Part shown: in pieces, positions 1-8,512 of the stretch
Numbering within the stretch: the stretch's first letter is position 1
Layout of the letters: the number at the start of each line of letters is the position of its first letter
Source: an uncultured Clostridium sp.
GTDB lineage: Bacteria > Bacillota_I > Bacilli_A > RF39 > UBA660
Length of the DNA: 64,000 nucleotides
Assembly (NCBI GenBank): GCA_947427095.1
Contig: CANEGO010000003.1
Span: 62,001-126,000 of the forward strand
Direction of reading: 5' to 3'
Notes under the pieces: generated by a model
Database searches by the model: none
Told to the model about the DNA's origin: nothing
The model's input: the letters and a program-made list of their open reading frames with translations, nothing else
Translations under genes and position numbers: made by a program

Positions 1-798
1 GTAGAAATATTTCAAACATCGATTCTAATACATGATGATATTATTGATGAAGCAGATAAAAGGCGCGGTATGGATACTATAAATGCTAAATATAAAGGCC
101 ATATTGGTGTTGCTAAGGGAATTTGTATTGGCGATTTAGGTTTTTTTATTTCATATAGAATAATAAATAATTCCAATATTAGTAAAGAACTAAAAGATGA
201 GATTGTTAAAATATACTCTAAAACCTTACATAACACTGTAAATGGGGAAATAGTAGACGTAGAGCTTCCTTTAAAATCATTGGAATATCATAAAAATATG
301 GATGATAAAATTATATATGATATATACATCAACAAAACCGCTTGGTATACTATAATTGGTCCAATCCTTATTGGAGCAGCATCAGCTGGTGCAAGTGCTG
401 AAGATAAAGAAAAATTAATAGAAATGGGTACTAATCTAGGTATTGCTTTTCAAATTAAGGATGATTTATTAGGATTGTATTCAAGTGTTAGCAGTATGGG
501 AAAAACGCTTAATGACATAAAAGAAGGAAAACAAACTATTATTTATAAGTATGCTATAGATCATGCTAGTAAAGAAGAATTAGATGTAATTAGCAAGTAT
601 TATGGCAACCCTAATGTTACAGAAGAAGAAAGTAATATTATAATTGAATTATTTGATAAATTAGGAGCAAGAAAAAATGCTGAAAACTTAGTTAAAAAAT
701 ACACGGATGACGGAATCAGTATAATTGATGCTATGGATGTTCAAAACAAAGATTTGTTTATGAAATTTGCAAATTATTTATTAAACAGAGATAAGTAA
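1..798 (+). CDS. Polyprenyl diphosphate synthase, 5' end cut by window
   Basis: The open frame runs from base 1 without a start, so the N-terminus lies outside the window; 265 residues remain. Reading from base 1 gives the first aspartate-rich motif HDDIIDEADKRRG, which binds the Mg-diphosphate of the allylic substrate in trans-isoprenyl diphosphate synthases. A second motif, FQIKDDLLG, follows near residue 155; its last Asp is replaced by Gly, as in some GGPP-type enzymes. The family makes C15-C40 prenyl diphosphates for quinones, carotenoids or lipid carriers, and chain length cannot be judged here because residues just before the first motif are only partly visible. An internal ATG at 70 is not the start because the motif upstream of it is in frame. 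Confidence 0.9.
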   Translation, partial: VEIFQTSILIHDDIIDEADKRRGMDTINAKYKGHIGVAKGICIGDLGFFISYRIINNSNISKELKDEIVKIYSKTLHNTVNGEIVDVELPLKSLEYHKNMDDKIIYDIYINKTAWYTIIGPILIGAASAGASAEDKEKLIEMGTNLGIAFQIKDDLLGLYSSVSSMGKTLNDIKEGKQTIIYKYAIDHASKEELDVISKYYGNPNVTEEESNIIIELFDKLGARKNAENLVKKYTDDGISIIDAMDVQNKDLFMKFANYLLNRDK

Positions 799-848
799 GA
801 AGAAATTACTAAAATATAGTTAATTTCTTCTCTTTTTAAATTTAAGTT

Positions 849-1730
849 TTATATTAATTCATATTCTTTAGAAAGAATTCTTTTATCAGAACAATATTCC
901 ATAATAAATTTATTATCTTTTTTACAAATGATAATTCCTATAGTTTTATTTGGATTACTAGTTTTAATGTTTTTATCAATATAGTTCATATAAGCCTGTA
1001 TTTGACCTATGTGCTCTTTTTTTAGCTCGGTTGTTTTAAGCTCTAAAACAACGTAACAGGAAAATTTAATATTATATAAAAGCATGTCTATGTAATTATA
1101 AGTGTTGCCAATTTTTATCTTATATTCATTTGCAATGTAGGTAAAACCTTCACCTAATCCTAAAAGAAAGTCCTTTAGGTTTTCTAATATTAGTCCTTGT
1201 AATGCTTTTTCTGATATTTCTTCTTTATTAAATCTATTTTTTATTAGTATTGGATTTTTAATGAAATCACTAATGTTTTCTTTAGAATTATCATACTTTA
1301 TTAATTTTAATTTGGTTTTATCATCTAACCTTTCGTATTCGTTATTGTTTATTCTATTTCTTAATTCTCTTATAGATAAGTTTTGATTTTCAATTATTTT
1401 TATATAATAATTAATTTCATTTATGTCATTTATTTTAAGTAATTCTACATAATGACTCCAAGTTAAAAAGTCCGACAACGTCGGACGCTTTTCATAAAAT
1501 TGCCTCATATATTTTAGTCTTGTTTCTGTATATCCTTTTCCCAGTTCCTTAGTTAACTTTTTAGAATATTTTTTAATTATCCCTTCCCCGTAATGTTTTC
1601 CAGCATCACTTAATAATTTACCAACCTTATAATATGTTTTTAAATCACTTCTATTTTTAGAGTAGTCTTTTACTTTTTTATATATTTCATTATTTATTAG
1701 TTCGTTTTTTATTTCATTATAATAATTCAT
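849..1730 (-). CDS. YhcG-family (DUF1016) PDDEXK nuclease
   Basis: 293 residues. The N-terminal half, with TYYKVGKLLSDAGKHYGEG and YTETRLKYMRQFYEKRPTLSD, is the DUF1016 N-terminal region of YhcG proteins, which are often found with restriction or other defence genes. The C-terminal half carries a PDDEXK-like core: YIDMLLYN, then VLELKTTELKKEHIGQIQAYMNY, with the Asp, Glu-x-Lys and Gln in the expected order. It faces a + strand gene on each side and so is transcribed alone. Nuclease function is family knowledge; what it cuts is unknown. No restriction or methylase gene lies next to it, so it may be a solitary copy. Confidence 0.85.
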   Translation of the reverse strand: MNYYNEIKNELINNEIYKKVKDYSKNRSDLKTYYKVGKLLSDAGKHYGEGIIKKYSKKLTKELGKGYTETRLKYMRQFYEKRPTLSDFLTWSHYVELLKINDINEINYYIKIIENQNLSIRELRNRINNNEYERLDDKTKLKLIKYDNSKENISDFIKNPILIKNRFNKEEISEKALQGLILENLKDFLLGLGEGFTYIANEYKIKIGNTYNYIDMLLYNIKFSCYVVLELKTTELKKEHIGQIQAYMNYIDKNIKTSNPNKTIGIIICKKDNKFIMEYCSDKRILSKEYELI

Positions 1731-1880
1731 GTATATTGTTCCTTTCTATTGGGTAGCTATTATATAAAAAAATAAAAAGAAATGTGTCATAATTTGTTTT
1801 TACAGGTGGATTTACATAGAATTAAATAAAAATTTACTAATGTAAACTTCTTTTGTTAAAATTAAATTGGGTGATTATAT

Positions 1881-2521
1881 ATGAAAACTATAATTTACAT
1901 ATCAAGACATTCAGAACCTTTTACACAGATTGTGAAAGAAAATATGAATGAAACACTTCAAATCAATAATGAAAAACAGATTTTAAACGTTATTGGTGAA
2001 AAAAAGCAAAAAAATTAAGTGAACTTGATGAACTTAGTAATATAGATGTGGTTATATCTAGTAATTACGCAAGAGCAATTGCAACTGCTAAATATATAGC
2101 GGATAAAAATAATTTAAGTGTTATTGTTGATGAAGATTTTGGGGAAAGACGTTTTGGAATAGATGATTGGAATGAAATTGACGATGATTTTTATGAAAAA
2201 CAGTATAACGATGAAAACTTTAAAATGAAAAATGGTGAAAGTGCCAAGGAAGTAAAAGAAAGAATGTATGGTGCTTTACTTAAAGTTTTAAAAAAGTATA
2301 TGGGTAAAAAAGTTGTTATCGTTTCGCATGCAACCGCAATGTGTTTTTTGTTTTCGACGTGGTGCCAGCTTAATCTTATTGATACAAAAAGTAAAACAAG
2401 GACACTTTATTTTAAAAATAAACTAGTGTTTAGTGGTAATTACGATGCGCCGGAGTTATTTAAGTTAGAATTTGAGGATAAAAATTTAATTAATATAGAA
2501 AATATTAAAATTGATTATTAA
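1881..2521 (+). pseudogene. Histidine phosphatase (phosphoglycerate mutase-like), frameshifted
   Basis: Starts at ATG 1881 behind GGGTGAT. The first frame gives MKTIIYISRHSEP (the RH active-site motif with Ser for Gly) and reaches a stop at 2016. The rest continues one frame over as KKAKKLSELDELSNIDVVIS, then SSNYARAIATAKYIA, GERRFG and VIVSHATAM with the second catalytic His. An A7 run at 1999-2005 is one base short of joining the two halves; a second A7 run lies at 2008-2014. Joined, the protein would be about 213 residues, normal for the family. It could be a decayed gene, a phase-variable or slippage-expressed gene, or a read error. Ends 14 bases before the next start codon. Confidence 0.8.
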
Positions 2522-2534
2522 AAAAGGTGATATA

Positions 2535-4259
2535 GTGGAAAACTTAAGTATTAATGAGCAGCTTGAAAAATATCCTTATTTAAAAGCAGCGACTAAAAAT
2601 TACTTGTTTATTGAAAATAGTGAATTAGAAGAATTAAAAGAAAGTGACGTAATAGAAGTAGATGATGTTGATGTTAAAATAGACTTTTTAAAAAAAGTTC
2701 TTGAAGATGATAGATATTATTCATATGTAAAGAAATATTTTAATGGAGAAATAGAGGATTTTCATGTGGCTTCAATTTATATGGGAGATACAATTGGCAA
2801 TATAGAATACAGTAAACTAAGCATAATAAAAGGTATTGAATATTTACTTCAAAATAAGATCTTATTTTTGAATTCTGAAGAAGAAAAAAGATTTAATGAA
2901 CTTAAAAACTCTATATCATTTGATAAATTTTTACAAAAAATAAATGAAGAAATTTATGATGTCTTAATAGATGGTATAAAATATCATATTAAAGTTAAAG
3001 ATATGCTTAGTTTAATGCTTATGCATAATAAGGAATTTGATAAATTATGCTATGATAATACTGTTAAAACTATTAATGGTATTGCGAAAAATCACTTTGT
3101 TTATGCTGTTTATAGATATTTTAGAAATAGTGGTGTTTTAAATGAGTATATCATGCCAGAAATCATAATAAAAAGATATGATGATATAAGAACATTTAAA
3201 AAAATAGATATAGAAGCTATAAATAGATTTTTAAAAACAAAAGATACAAAACATAAAGAATTTGAAATTAATAAAGAGTTAAAAAAATTTATATTAGATG
3301 GAATGCCAGAAAATGCCAGCAAATTAGAAAAGGCAATATATATTTATATAAAAATGTGTAAAACATTAACGTATGATGATGAATACTATGCGGTAAATCA
3401 AAAAGGAAAAGCAGTAGAAAAACATTTAGATATTAATTATGCATCAAAGATTACACCTTCTAATAATAAGGTGGTATGCTTTGAATTTAATATTATATAT
3501 AGTAAATTTTTAAGTGAATTAGGCATTAATTTTGAAAGTGAGTATAAAAACTTAGTGGGTGAAGCATATGGTTATGGGCATGCCTCTTTAACGTTTAGGG
3601 ATGATAAGTTTTTAGTTAAAGCGGATTCTGTAACCTCTGTTTTAAATGGCGATCTTATAGAGGCAAAATTAAACAGACCTTTAAATGGACTAAAATGTAT
3701 GAATTGCAATTTTAGTACTAATATAGAATTTAATGAAATGGTCATGAGAATGTATAAATTGGTTGTGGAGCAGGAAGCTGCTAAAAATAAAAAAGTTAAC
3801 AGCATGAATTCTTTTGAAGAAATAATGAATGATTATGAGCATGCAACCGATAGCATTAAACCGGTTAGTTTAAATGAAAAATTATCTATACTAATAAATA
3901 AAGTTAATTCCGCTAAGTTTGTTGGAATAGATTCTTTAGCAATCATACTTAAATTAAAGAAAATATTATTTAATGAAGATGAGAGGGTTAAAAATGTAAG
4001 AATTACTATAATAAGAAACAATGAACCATTTGAAAGGGAAAATGTTGCTATGGCAAGTATGATAATTACTTTAAATTCAGTAAGTATAGTAAGAAATCCA
4101 GGTGAAAATACATACTATTATTTTAATCCAGATAAAGATTTAGTTTCAATTACTAAAGAAGAATTACAAGATAAATTTGATAATGGCATATTTGAGTATG
4201 TTTCCAAAGATGATCCGTTAATCCCGGGAATCGAGAGCAAAGTAGGTGCTAAAAAATGA
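2535..4259 (+). CDS. Unknown protein with a transglutaminase-like Cys-His-Asp region
   Basis: 574 residues from GTG 2535, chosen because AAAAAAGGTGAT sits just upstream; the ATG at 2511 lies inside the preceding gene and has no such site. I do not recognise the protein as a whole. The middle contains VVCFEFNIIYSKFLSELGI (Cys about 315), GYGHASLTF (His about 349) and KADS (Asp about 364). This is the order and spacing of a transglutaminase/papain-like fold, where the Cys leads a helix. The N-terminal 230 residues are helical and acidic, with no signal peptide or membrane segment. It overlaps the next gene by four bases (ATGA), so the two are co-translated. Enzyme activity is inference only. 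Confidence 0.6.
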   Translation: MENLSINEQLEKYPYLKAATKNYLFIENSELEELKESDVIEVDDVDVKIDFLKKVLEDDRYYSYVKKYFNGEIEDFHVASIYMGDTIGNIEYSKLSIIKGIEYLLQNKILFLNSEEEKRFNELKNSISFDKFLQKINEEIYDVLIDGIKYHIKVKDMLSLMLMHNKEFDKLCYDNTVKTINGIAKNHFVYAVYRYFRNSGVLNEYIMPEIIIKRYDDIRTFKKIDIEAINRFLKTKDTKHKEFEINKELKKFILDGMPENASKLEKAIYIYIKMCKTLTYDDEYYAVNQKGKAVEKHLDINYASKITPSNNKVVCFEFNIIYSKFLSELGINFESEYKNLVGEAYGYGHASLTFRDDKFLVKADSVTSVLNGDLIEAKLNRPLNGLKCMNCNFSTNIEFNEMVMRMYKLVVEQEAAKNKKVNSMNSFEEIMNDYEHATDSIKPVSLNEKLSILINKVNSAKFVGIDSLAIILKLKKILFNEDERVKNVRITIIRNNEPFERENVAMASMIITLNSVSIVRNPGENTYYYFNPDKDLVSITKEELQDKFDNGIFEYVSKDDPLIPGIESKVGAKK

Positions 4260-4465
4260 TAGATAAGTTAAAAGATATAAATAAACAGTTAATCACATTA
4301 AATAAAGATAATAAAAAGGAATTAGATAAGCAACTGATAATAAAAAAGATTTTAGAAGAAAAAGATTGTTTCTTAAAAATGAGTATAGAAAAAGCTTATG
4401 GGATATTAAGAGATTTAAAAATAGACGAGATGGATTTAAGAAAAGTTTATATGGAATTAATATAA
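4256..4465 (+). CDS. Small helical protein, function unknown
   Basis: 69 residues, almost wholly charged and helical (KDINKQLITLNKDNKKELDK), consistent with a short coiled coil. The ATGA overlap with the preceding gene supports translational coupling and a real gene. No homologous family is recognised. It could be a partner or chaperone of the preceding transglutaminase-like protein, but that rests only on position. Confidence 0.6.
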   Translation: MIDKLKDINKQLITLNKDNKKELDKQLIIKKILEEKDCFLKMSIEKAYGILRDLKIDEMDLRKVYMELI

Positions 4466-4482
4466 AATCAAGGTGATAATAT

Positions 4483-5622
4483 ATGAAATATGTAAAAGTT
4501 ATGTTTGGTACTATTAGTGGGGCTAAAAGTGATTTTGAATATAAATTAGGTGAAGTAAATATAAGTAATAATTGGAATCCAAATGCTGATAATCCAAAAG
4601 AATTTGGCGGTTTTAATTATTGTGATGAGGAGTGCATTTTAAGATGGTTACATAGAGGTGACACAATCTATGATGTAGAAATTCCTGAAGATGCTGAAAA
4701 TGTAAAAATGAATGGTGCTACTACGATATATAGAACAAATAAAATAATTGTTAAAAACCCTAGAAAAGTAACTGATGAAATGGCGTTACATTTTTATAAA
4801 ATATCTAATATCCCGGAAAAATCATATTACAAAGCACTTGCTGCGGTTGCTGTAATGAATTATAAAAATACTGCTATGGAGATGTTAAGGGATAAGATAA
4901 ATAGAGAAAATATAGATGAAGTATTAGAAGAATGGAATGACTTTATTGAACATAAAGATAAGAATGATAGGAAAAATCTAAATGAACTCATTGTGGAACT
5001 TGAGGAATTATTAAATGAAATTAAATCAGATTTATTAATAAGTAGGTTTGTTGATAAAGAACCTTATATTAAAAAAATAACGGACGATAAGATTATCAAC
5101 TTAACTGGGCAAAGTGGTTCTGGCAAATCTTATTATGCTAAAGAACATTTTAGTAGTGACGCTTATGTAATAATAGATACAGATGATATATTTTCTGATA
5201 AAAGATTTTTATCAGCTACAGGTCTTAATAAAAGCTTGGGAGAATATTTTAGAAATAAATATAAAGAATTGCCTAATTTATCTGATGATTTTGACTTAAT
5301 ATATAATGAAATTATAAACTATTGTAAGGATATAGATAAAACAATTGTTATTGACTGTGCACAATTTCATTGTATTAAAGATATAAATATATTAAAAGGG
5401 AAAGTTATTATAATAAGAACCTGTATTGATACTTGCTATAATAGAGCAATATCAAGATGGATAGATAATCATAAACAAAATAATTGGGATTATACAGAAG
5501 ATGAACTAATTAAATATAAAGAAAGAAAAAAGAAAATTTATGACTGGTATAAATTTTCAAATGAATTTATAAAAAAGATAGATTTACTTTCTAAAAATAA
5601 TATTAATAAGTGCCAAAAATAG
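4483..5622 (+). CDS. Two-domain protein: unknown N-domain plus P-loop kinase-like C-domain
   Basis: 379 residues, ATG 4483 behind AAGGTGAT. Residues 1-110 form a compact domain of unknown role (NYCDEECILRWLHRGDTIYDV, then a basic TIYRTNKIIVKNPRKV). A helical stretch follows to about residue 200. The C-terminal domain opens with Walker A GQSGSGKS at 209-216, followed by IIDTDDIF, TIVIDCAQFH and a C-terminal helical lid. This is the layout of small P-loop kinases of the polynucleotide/AAA_33 type. A nucleic acid or small-molecule kinase is possible; the substrate cannot be told. It follows the two unknown genes upstream with a 17-base gap and may be co-transcribed with them. Confidence 0.6.
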   Translation: MKYVKVMFGTISGAKSDFEYKLGEVNISNNWNPNADNPKEFGGFNYCDEECILRWLHRGDTIYDVEIPEDAENVKMNGATTIYRTNKIIVKNPRKVTDEMALHFYKISNIPEKSYYKALAAVAVMNYKNTAMEMLRDKINRENIDEVLEEWNDFIEHKDKNDRKNLNELIVELEELLNEIKSDLLISRFVDKEPYIKKITDDKIINLTGQSGSGKSYYAKEHFSSDAYVIIDTDDIFSDKRFLSATGLNKSLGEYFRNKYKELPNLSDDFDLIYNEIINYCKDIDKTIVIDCAQFHCIKDINILKGKVIIIRTCIDTCYNRAISRWIDNHKQNNWDYTEDELIKYKERKKKIYDWYKFSNEFIKKIDLLSKNNINKCQK

Positions 5623-5632
5623 TTACTGTGTG

Positions 5633-5661
5633 TTGACAATGTAATTACATTTTAATATAAT
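5633..5661 (+). promoter_or_regulatory. Promoter with embedded palindromic operator of dinJ-yafQ
   Basis: TTGACA at 5633-5638 and TATAAT at 5656-5661 are separated by exactly 17 bases, a perfect consensus promoter. Between them lies AATGTAATTACATT (5638-5651), a perfect 14-base palindrome. RelB/DinJ antitoxins repress their own operon, so this is the expected operator position; the link is inferred. Confidence 0.85.
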
Positions 5662-5680
5662 TATATTAAAGGTGATAAAT

Positions 5681-5953
5681 ATGGAGAAAGCTTCAAATAT
5701 AAATATAAGAGTGGATAATAATTTAAAAAAAGAGGCTGAAAAGCTATTTAACGATTTAGGTATAAACATGTCTTCTGCAATAAACGTTTTTTTAAAACAA
5801 TCTGTAAGAGAACAAAAAATACCATTTGAAATAAGAAAAGAATATCCTAACTATGAAACAGAGATGGCAATAGCAGAAACTGATAAAGAAGAATATAAAA
5901 CTTCCAAAACTTATGATTCAGTAGATGAATTATTTGAGGATTTAAATAAATGA
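5681..5953 (+). CDS. dinJ: RelB/DinJ-family antitoxin
   Basis: 90 residues from ATG 5681, with AAAGGTGAT directly upstream; the GTG at 5672 lies inside that site. The N-terminal half, NIRVDNNLKKEAEKLFNDLG then NMSSAINVFLKQ, is the ribbon-helix-helix DNA-binding domain of RelB/DinJ antitoxins. The acidic C-terminal tail would wrap the toxin. The ATG of the YafQ-like toxin overlaps its stop by four bases. A 14-base palindrome in the promoter spacer fits autoregulation by the antitoxin alone or by the complex. Length is normal for the family. Confidence 0.93.
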   Translation: MEKASNINIRVDNNLKKEAEKLFNDLGINMSSAINVFLKQSVREQKIPFEIRKEYPNYETEMAIAETDKEEYKTSKTYDSVDELFEDLNK

Positions 5954-6234
5954 AGTATAAAATAAATTTCACAAGTAAATTTAAAAGAGATTATAAATTA
6001 GCTGTTAAAAGAGGATTAAATATAAGTAAATTAAAAAACATTATTGAAAAATTATCATATGGAGAGGTATTAGAAAGAAAATTTAAGGATCATGAGCTAA
6101 TAAGTGATAAAAAATATGATAATGTAAGAGAATGTCATATTGAACCAGATTGGTTACTTATATATAAAATAGAAAAAGATATATTAACTTTGCATTTGAT
6201 TAGAACGGGTAAACATAACGATTTATTTAAATAA
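5950..6234 (+). CDS. yafQ: YafQ-family mRNA interferase toxin
   Basis: 94 residues, coupled to the antitoxin by an ATGA overlap. Family marks are intact: a basic first helix (FKRDYKLAVKRG), DHEL near residue 53, RECHIEPDWLLIYKI and the C-terminal RTGKHNDLF. The last contains the His used for catalysis in the E. coli enzyme. YafQ toxins cut mRNA in the ribosomal A site. All these residues and a normal length suggest the toxin is active, and so the antitoxin should be needed. Confidence 0.93.
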   Translation: MKYKINFTSKFKRDYKLAVKRGLNISKLKNIIEKLSYGEVLERKFKDHELISDKKYDNVRECHIEPDWLLIYKIEKDILTLHLIRTGKHNDLFK

Positions 6235-6252
6235 ATTTCTTTTTATATACTA

Positions 6253-6294
6253 TTAGCACTCTGACTTGACAAGTGCTAATTTTTGTTTTATACT
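6253..6294 (+). promoter_or_regulatory. CIRCE operator overlapping the clpB promoter
   Basis: 6253-6279 reads TTAGCACTC, nine bases, AAGTGCTAA: a CIRCE element with one mismatch in 18 arm positions, the binding site of the heat-shock repressor HrcA. The -35 TTGACA (6266-6271) lies in its spacer and right arm, and TATACT (6289-6294) follows after 17 bases. Repressor binding would therefore block the polymerase. hrcA itself is not in the window. Confidence 0.93.
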
Positions 6295-6348
6295 GGTTAT
6301 AGTGCAATAAAAAAGGTGCATAATATATTTATAAGGGGAGTGATATTT

Positions 6349-8454
6349 ATGTTTAATATGAACGAAGACAAGGAAGAGAATGTTTTGGAAAAATATGGTA
6401 GAGATATTACTCAGTACGTTAAAGATGGCAAAGTTGATCCAGTAATTGGAAGAGATGAAGAAATAAGAAGTATTACAAGAATATTATCTCGTAAAACCAA
6501 GAATAATCCAGTTTTAATTGGTGAACCTGGTGTTGGTAAAACCGCTATTATAGAAGGACTTGCACAGCGTATAGTAAAAGGTGATGTACCAAGTACTTTA
6601 AAAGATAAAACAATTTGGGAACTTGATATGGCATCATTAATTGCGGGTGCTAAGTATCGTGGCGAGTTTGAAGAAAGACTTAAAAACGTTTTAAATGAGG
6701 TTAAAAAGTCCGAAGGTAACATAATTATGTTCATTGATGAGATTCACATGATAGTAGGTGCTGGAAAATTAGAAGGTGCAATGGATGCTGGTAACATGCT
6801 TAAGCCAATGCTTGCAAGAGGAGAGATACATTGTATTGGTGCAACTACGTTAAATGAGTATCGTAAATATATAGAAGACGATGGAGCTTTAGAGCGTAGA
6901 TTCCAAAAAGTTATGGTAAAAGAACCTACGGTGTCTGATACAATTACAATTCTAAGAGGGTTAAAACCTAGGTTCGAAGTACATCACGGTGTATCTATAT
7001 CAGATGCAGCCTTAGTTGCGGCAGCAACCCTTTCAAATAGGTACATAACTGATAGATTTTTACCTGATAAAGCAATTGATTTAATTGATGAAGCTTGTGC
7101 AACAATACGTGTTCAAATGGATTCTGTACCTGAAAATATAGATAGTTTAACAAGAAGAATCATGAAACTTCAAATAGAAAGAGAAGCTATTAAGAAAGAT
7201 AAAGATGATATTAGTAAGGAAAGAGTAAAAGAACTAGATAGCAAAATAAAAGAGATGAAGGAAGAAGAAACCTCTCTTAGAAATGATTGGGAAAAAGAAA
7301 AAGCTATTCAATCTGATATTAAGAAAACTAAAAAAGAGTTAGAAGATGCTAGATTTAAACTTGAAATGGCTGAAAATAACTATGATTTAGAAAGTGCTGC
7401 AGTATTAAGACATGGTACTATTCCAGAACTAGAGAAAAAGCTTGATAATTTAAAACAAGCCAACGAAAATAAAATTTTATCAGATAGGGTAACTGATGAA
7501 TCTATCGCAGGCGTAATAGCAAGATGGACTAATATTCCTATAACTAAACTTGCTCAAGGTGAAAAAGAAAAGGTTCTTCGCTTAGAAGAAAACATGAAGT
7601 TAAGGGTAAAAGGCCAAGATAAAGCTTTAAATCTTGTTAGTGATGCTATTATAAGATCAAGATCAGGTATTAAAGATGAAAATAGACCAATCGGTTCATT
7701 TATCTTCTTAGGACCTACTGGTGTTGGTAAAACAGAAGTTGCAAGAACGCTTGCTTATGAGTTATTTGACGATGAAAAACACATGGTTAGAATAGATATG
7801 AGTGAATACATGGAAAGTCATTCTGTTGCAAGACTTATTGGAGCTCCTCCAGGATACGTAGGTTATGATGAAGGCGGACAGTTGACTGAGGCAGTAAGAA
7901 GAAATCCTTATAGCATAGTTTTATTTGATGAAATAGAAAAAGCTCATAAAGATGTTTTAAATATATTACTTCAAATACTAGATGATGGAAGAATAACTGA
8001 TGGTCATGGACGCACGATAGACTTTAAAAATACCATTATAATTATGACATCTAACGTTGGAAGCGAATATGTACTTGATGGTAAAGTAGATGAAGACGTT
8101 ATAAATAATGAATTAAAAGCTTACTTTAGACCAGAGTTCTTAAACCGTGTTGATGAAATAATAATATTTAACTCATTATCCAAAGAAGTTATTTATGAAA
8201 TACTAGATAAACTAGTAAGTGATTTAAATAAAAAATTATTGGGAAATAGAATATCCATAACATTAAGTGAAAAAGCTAAAGAATGGATTGTTGAAAATGG
8301 ATATGATCATAATTATGGTGCAAGACCACTTAAAAGATTTTTATCTAAAAACCTAGAGACTCTGTTAGCTAAAAAATTAATAGATGGAAGCATTATAACT
8401 GGAGATAATTTAACCGTTGATATAAAAGACGATAGTCTAGTAATAGTAAAGTAG
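6349..8454 (+). CDS. clpB: ClpB-type disaggregase lacking the N-terminal domain
   Basis: 701 residues from ATG 6349, chosen for AAGGGGAG eight bases upstream; the open frame back to 6283 crosses the promoter. Domain 1 has Walker A GEPGVGKT at 58-65. A coiled-coil middle domain of roughly 110 residues ([15 protein letters not shown] to about LKQANENK) follows, and domain 2 has Walker A GPTGVGKT at 455-462. The middle domain marks it as ClpB rather than ClpC. The usual double Clp-N domain of about 150 residues is absent, so the protein begins almost at the first AAA module. It would resolve aggregates with DnaK. The CIRCE promoter indicates heat-shock control shared with the Hsp20 gene at 46.9 kb. 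Confidence 0.92.
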   Translation: MFNMNEDKEENVLEKYGRDITQYVKDGKVDPVIGRDEEIRSITRILSRKTKNNPVLIGEPGVGKTAIIEGLAQRIVKGDVPSTLKDKTIWELDMASLIAGAKYRGEFEERLKNVLNEVKKSEGNIIMFIDEIHMIVGAGKLEGAMDAGNMLKPMLARGEIHCIGATTLNEYRKYIEDDGALERRFQKVMVKEPTVSDTITILRGLKPRFEVHHGVSISDAALVAAATLSNRYITDRFLPDKAIDLIDEACATIRVQMDSVPENIDSLTRRIMKLQIEREAIKKDKDDISKERVKELDSKIKEMKEEETSLRNDWEKEKAIQSDIKKTKKELEDARFKLEMAENNYDLESAAVLRHGTIPELEKKLDNLKQANENKILSDRVTDESIAGVIARWTNIPITKLAQGEKEKVLRLEENMKLRVKGQDKALNLVSDAIIRSRSGIKDENRPIGSFIFLGPTGVGKTEVARTLAYELFDDEKHMVRIDMSEYMESHSVARLIGAPPGYVGYDEGGQLTEAVRRNPYSIVLFDEIEKAHKDVLNILLQILDDGRITDGHGRTIDFKNTIIIMTSNVGSEYVLDGKVDEDVINNELKAYFRPEFLNRVDEIIIFNSLSKEVIYEILDKLVSDLNKKLLGNRISITLSEKAKEWIVENGYDHNYGARPLKRFLSKNLETLLAKKLIDGSIITGDNLTVDIKDDSLVIVK

Positions 8455-8480
8455 AATTACATAATTGTAGTTCTTCTTTT
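8453..8480 (+). terminator. Intrinsic terminator after clpB
   Basis: Arms AGAATTAC (8453-8460) and GTAGTTCT (8467-8474) pair with one G-U, a six-base loop and a T-rich tail. It overlaps the clpB stop codon. Confidence 0.7.
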
Positions 8481-8512
8481 GTTTTGATGATATAATTTAG
8501 ATAGGTGGTTAT

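Noticed and set aside
6283-6348. Longer N-terminus for ClpB
   Set aside because: The added codons read through the -10 and leader, and AAGGGGAG fits ATG 6349.
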